NCBI GenBank assembly: GCA_016650315.1
Contig: JAENVZ010000206.1
Coordinates: forward strand, 1 to 6,339
Source: Alphaproteobacteria bacterium
GTDB taxonomy: Bacteria; Pseudomonadota; Alphaproteobacteria; Sphingomonadales; Sphingomonadaceae
DNA length: 6,339 bases
Direction of reading: 5' to 3'
Numbering within the stretch: the stretch's first letter is position 1; each line of letters opens with the position of its first letter. This document shows, in pieces, positions 6,068 through 6,339 of this stretch. The notes under the pieces are model-generated. The model ran no database searches. It saw only the letters and a list, made by a program, of their open reading frames with translations, and was not told the DNA's origin. The position numbers were made by a program, and so were the translations under genes.

Positions 6068-6339
6068 ATGAAAAAGGCCGACATCTTCGAATTTTACCGC
6101 CGCCTCGCGGAACAAAACCCGTCGCCAGAAACGGAGCTGGAATATGGCAATATCTACCAGCTTCTCGTTGCCGTTACCCTTTCTGCGCAATCCACGGACA
6201 TCGGCGTCAACAAGGCGACCCGCGCCCTGTTCGCAAAGGTGAAGACACCGCAGCAAATGGTGGACCTTGGCGAAGAGGGCCTGAAAGACCACATCAAGAC
6301 GATCGGCCTGTTCAACAGCAAGGCAAAGAACGTCATCGC
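6068..6339 (+). CDS. nth: endonuclease III, 5' part (cut by window edge)
   Basis: The first 90 codons and two bases of the next are present; the gene runs off the right edge. MKKADIFEFYRRLAEQNPSP is followed by ELEYGNIYQLLVAVTLSAQS, the characteristic start of the Nth/HhH-GPD fold (LLVAVTLSAQSTD), then NKATRALFAKVKTPQQM and IKTIGLFNSKAKNVI. The helix-hairpin-helix, the catalytic Lys and Asp, and the 4Fe-4S cysteines lie beyond the window. The family removes oxidised pyrimidines and cleaves abasic sites in base-excision repair. The ATG is 5 nt after the dapB stop with no good ribosome site, which suggests translation coupled to dapB. Confidence 0.95.
   Translation, partial: MKKADIFEFYRRLAEQNPSPETELEYGNIYQLLVAVTLSAQSTDIGVNKATRALFAKVKTPQQMVDLGEEGLKDHIKTIGLFNSKAKNVI

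Overview
The window most likely comes from a high-GC alphaproteobacterial chromosome, probably a sphingomonad. This is inferred from gene content: an initiator tRNA with an encoded CCA end, a dapB-nth pair, a short SIRT5-class CobB, and a TPR / FecR / CHASE2-cyclase cluster. No database search was possible, so the taxon is not proven.

Layout. At the left edge is a complete initiator tRNA-fMet(CAT) (23-99), followed by a strong hairpin terminator (125-165). A short leader with a plausible sigma70-type promoter (244-271) then precedes two tightly spaced forward genes: a small exported TPR-like protein (310-702) and an exported FecR-domain protein with a long Pro/Gln-rich tail (706-1722). Convergent to them, 48 bp away, is a large reverse-strand gene (1771-4080) for an inner-membrane receptor: a CHASE2 extracytoplasmic sensor, three further membrane helices and a class III adenylate/guanylate cyclase domain. 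Just upstream of that gene lies a decayed tyrosine-recombinase gene (about 4131-4414), frameshifted in the middle and lacking both ends. About 145 bp of unassigned sequence follows. Then come housekeeping genes: reverse-strand cobB (sirtuin deacylase, 4560-5267), and divergently, 30 bp away, dapB (5298-6062) and the 5' part of nth (6068 to the window edge).

How the genes may work together. The TPR, FecR and CHASE2-cyclase genes look like one envelope-sensing module: two exported proteins that could feed a signal to the CHASE2 periplasmic domain, with cyclic nucleotide as the cytoplasmic output. This rests on domain content and adjacency. The module lies between a tRNA gene and a recombinase remnant, so it may be an accessory insertion next to a conserved cobB/dapB/nth block. 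dapB (lysine/diaminopimelate synthesis) and nth (base-excision repair) are probably co-transcribed. cobB shares a very short divergent intergenic region with them.

The most notable observations are the non-canonical first anticodon-stem pair of the initiator tRNA (A:U in place of the first of three G:C pairs), the FecR/TPR/CHASE2-cyclase module, the recombinase scar beside the cyclase promoter, and the uncertain start of the cyclase gene. I did not find convincing evidence of a wholly new system such as a defence island, CRISPR array or retron.
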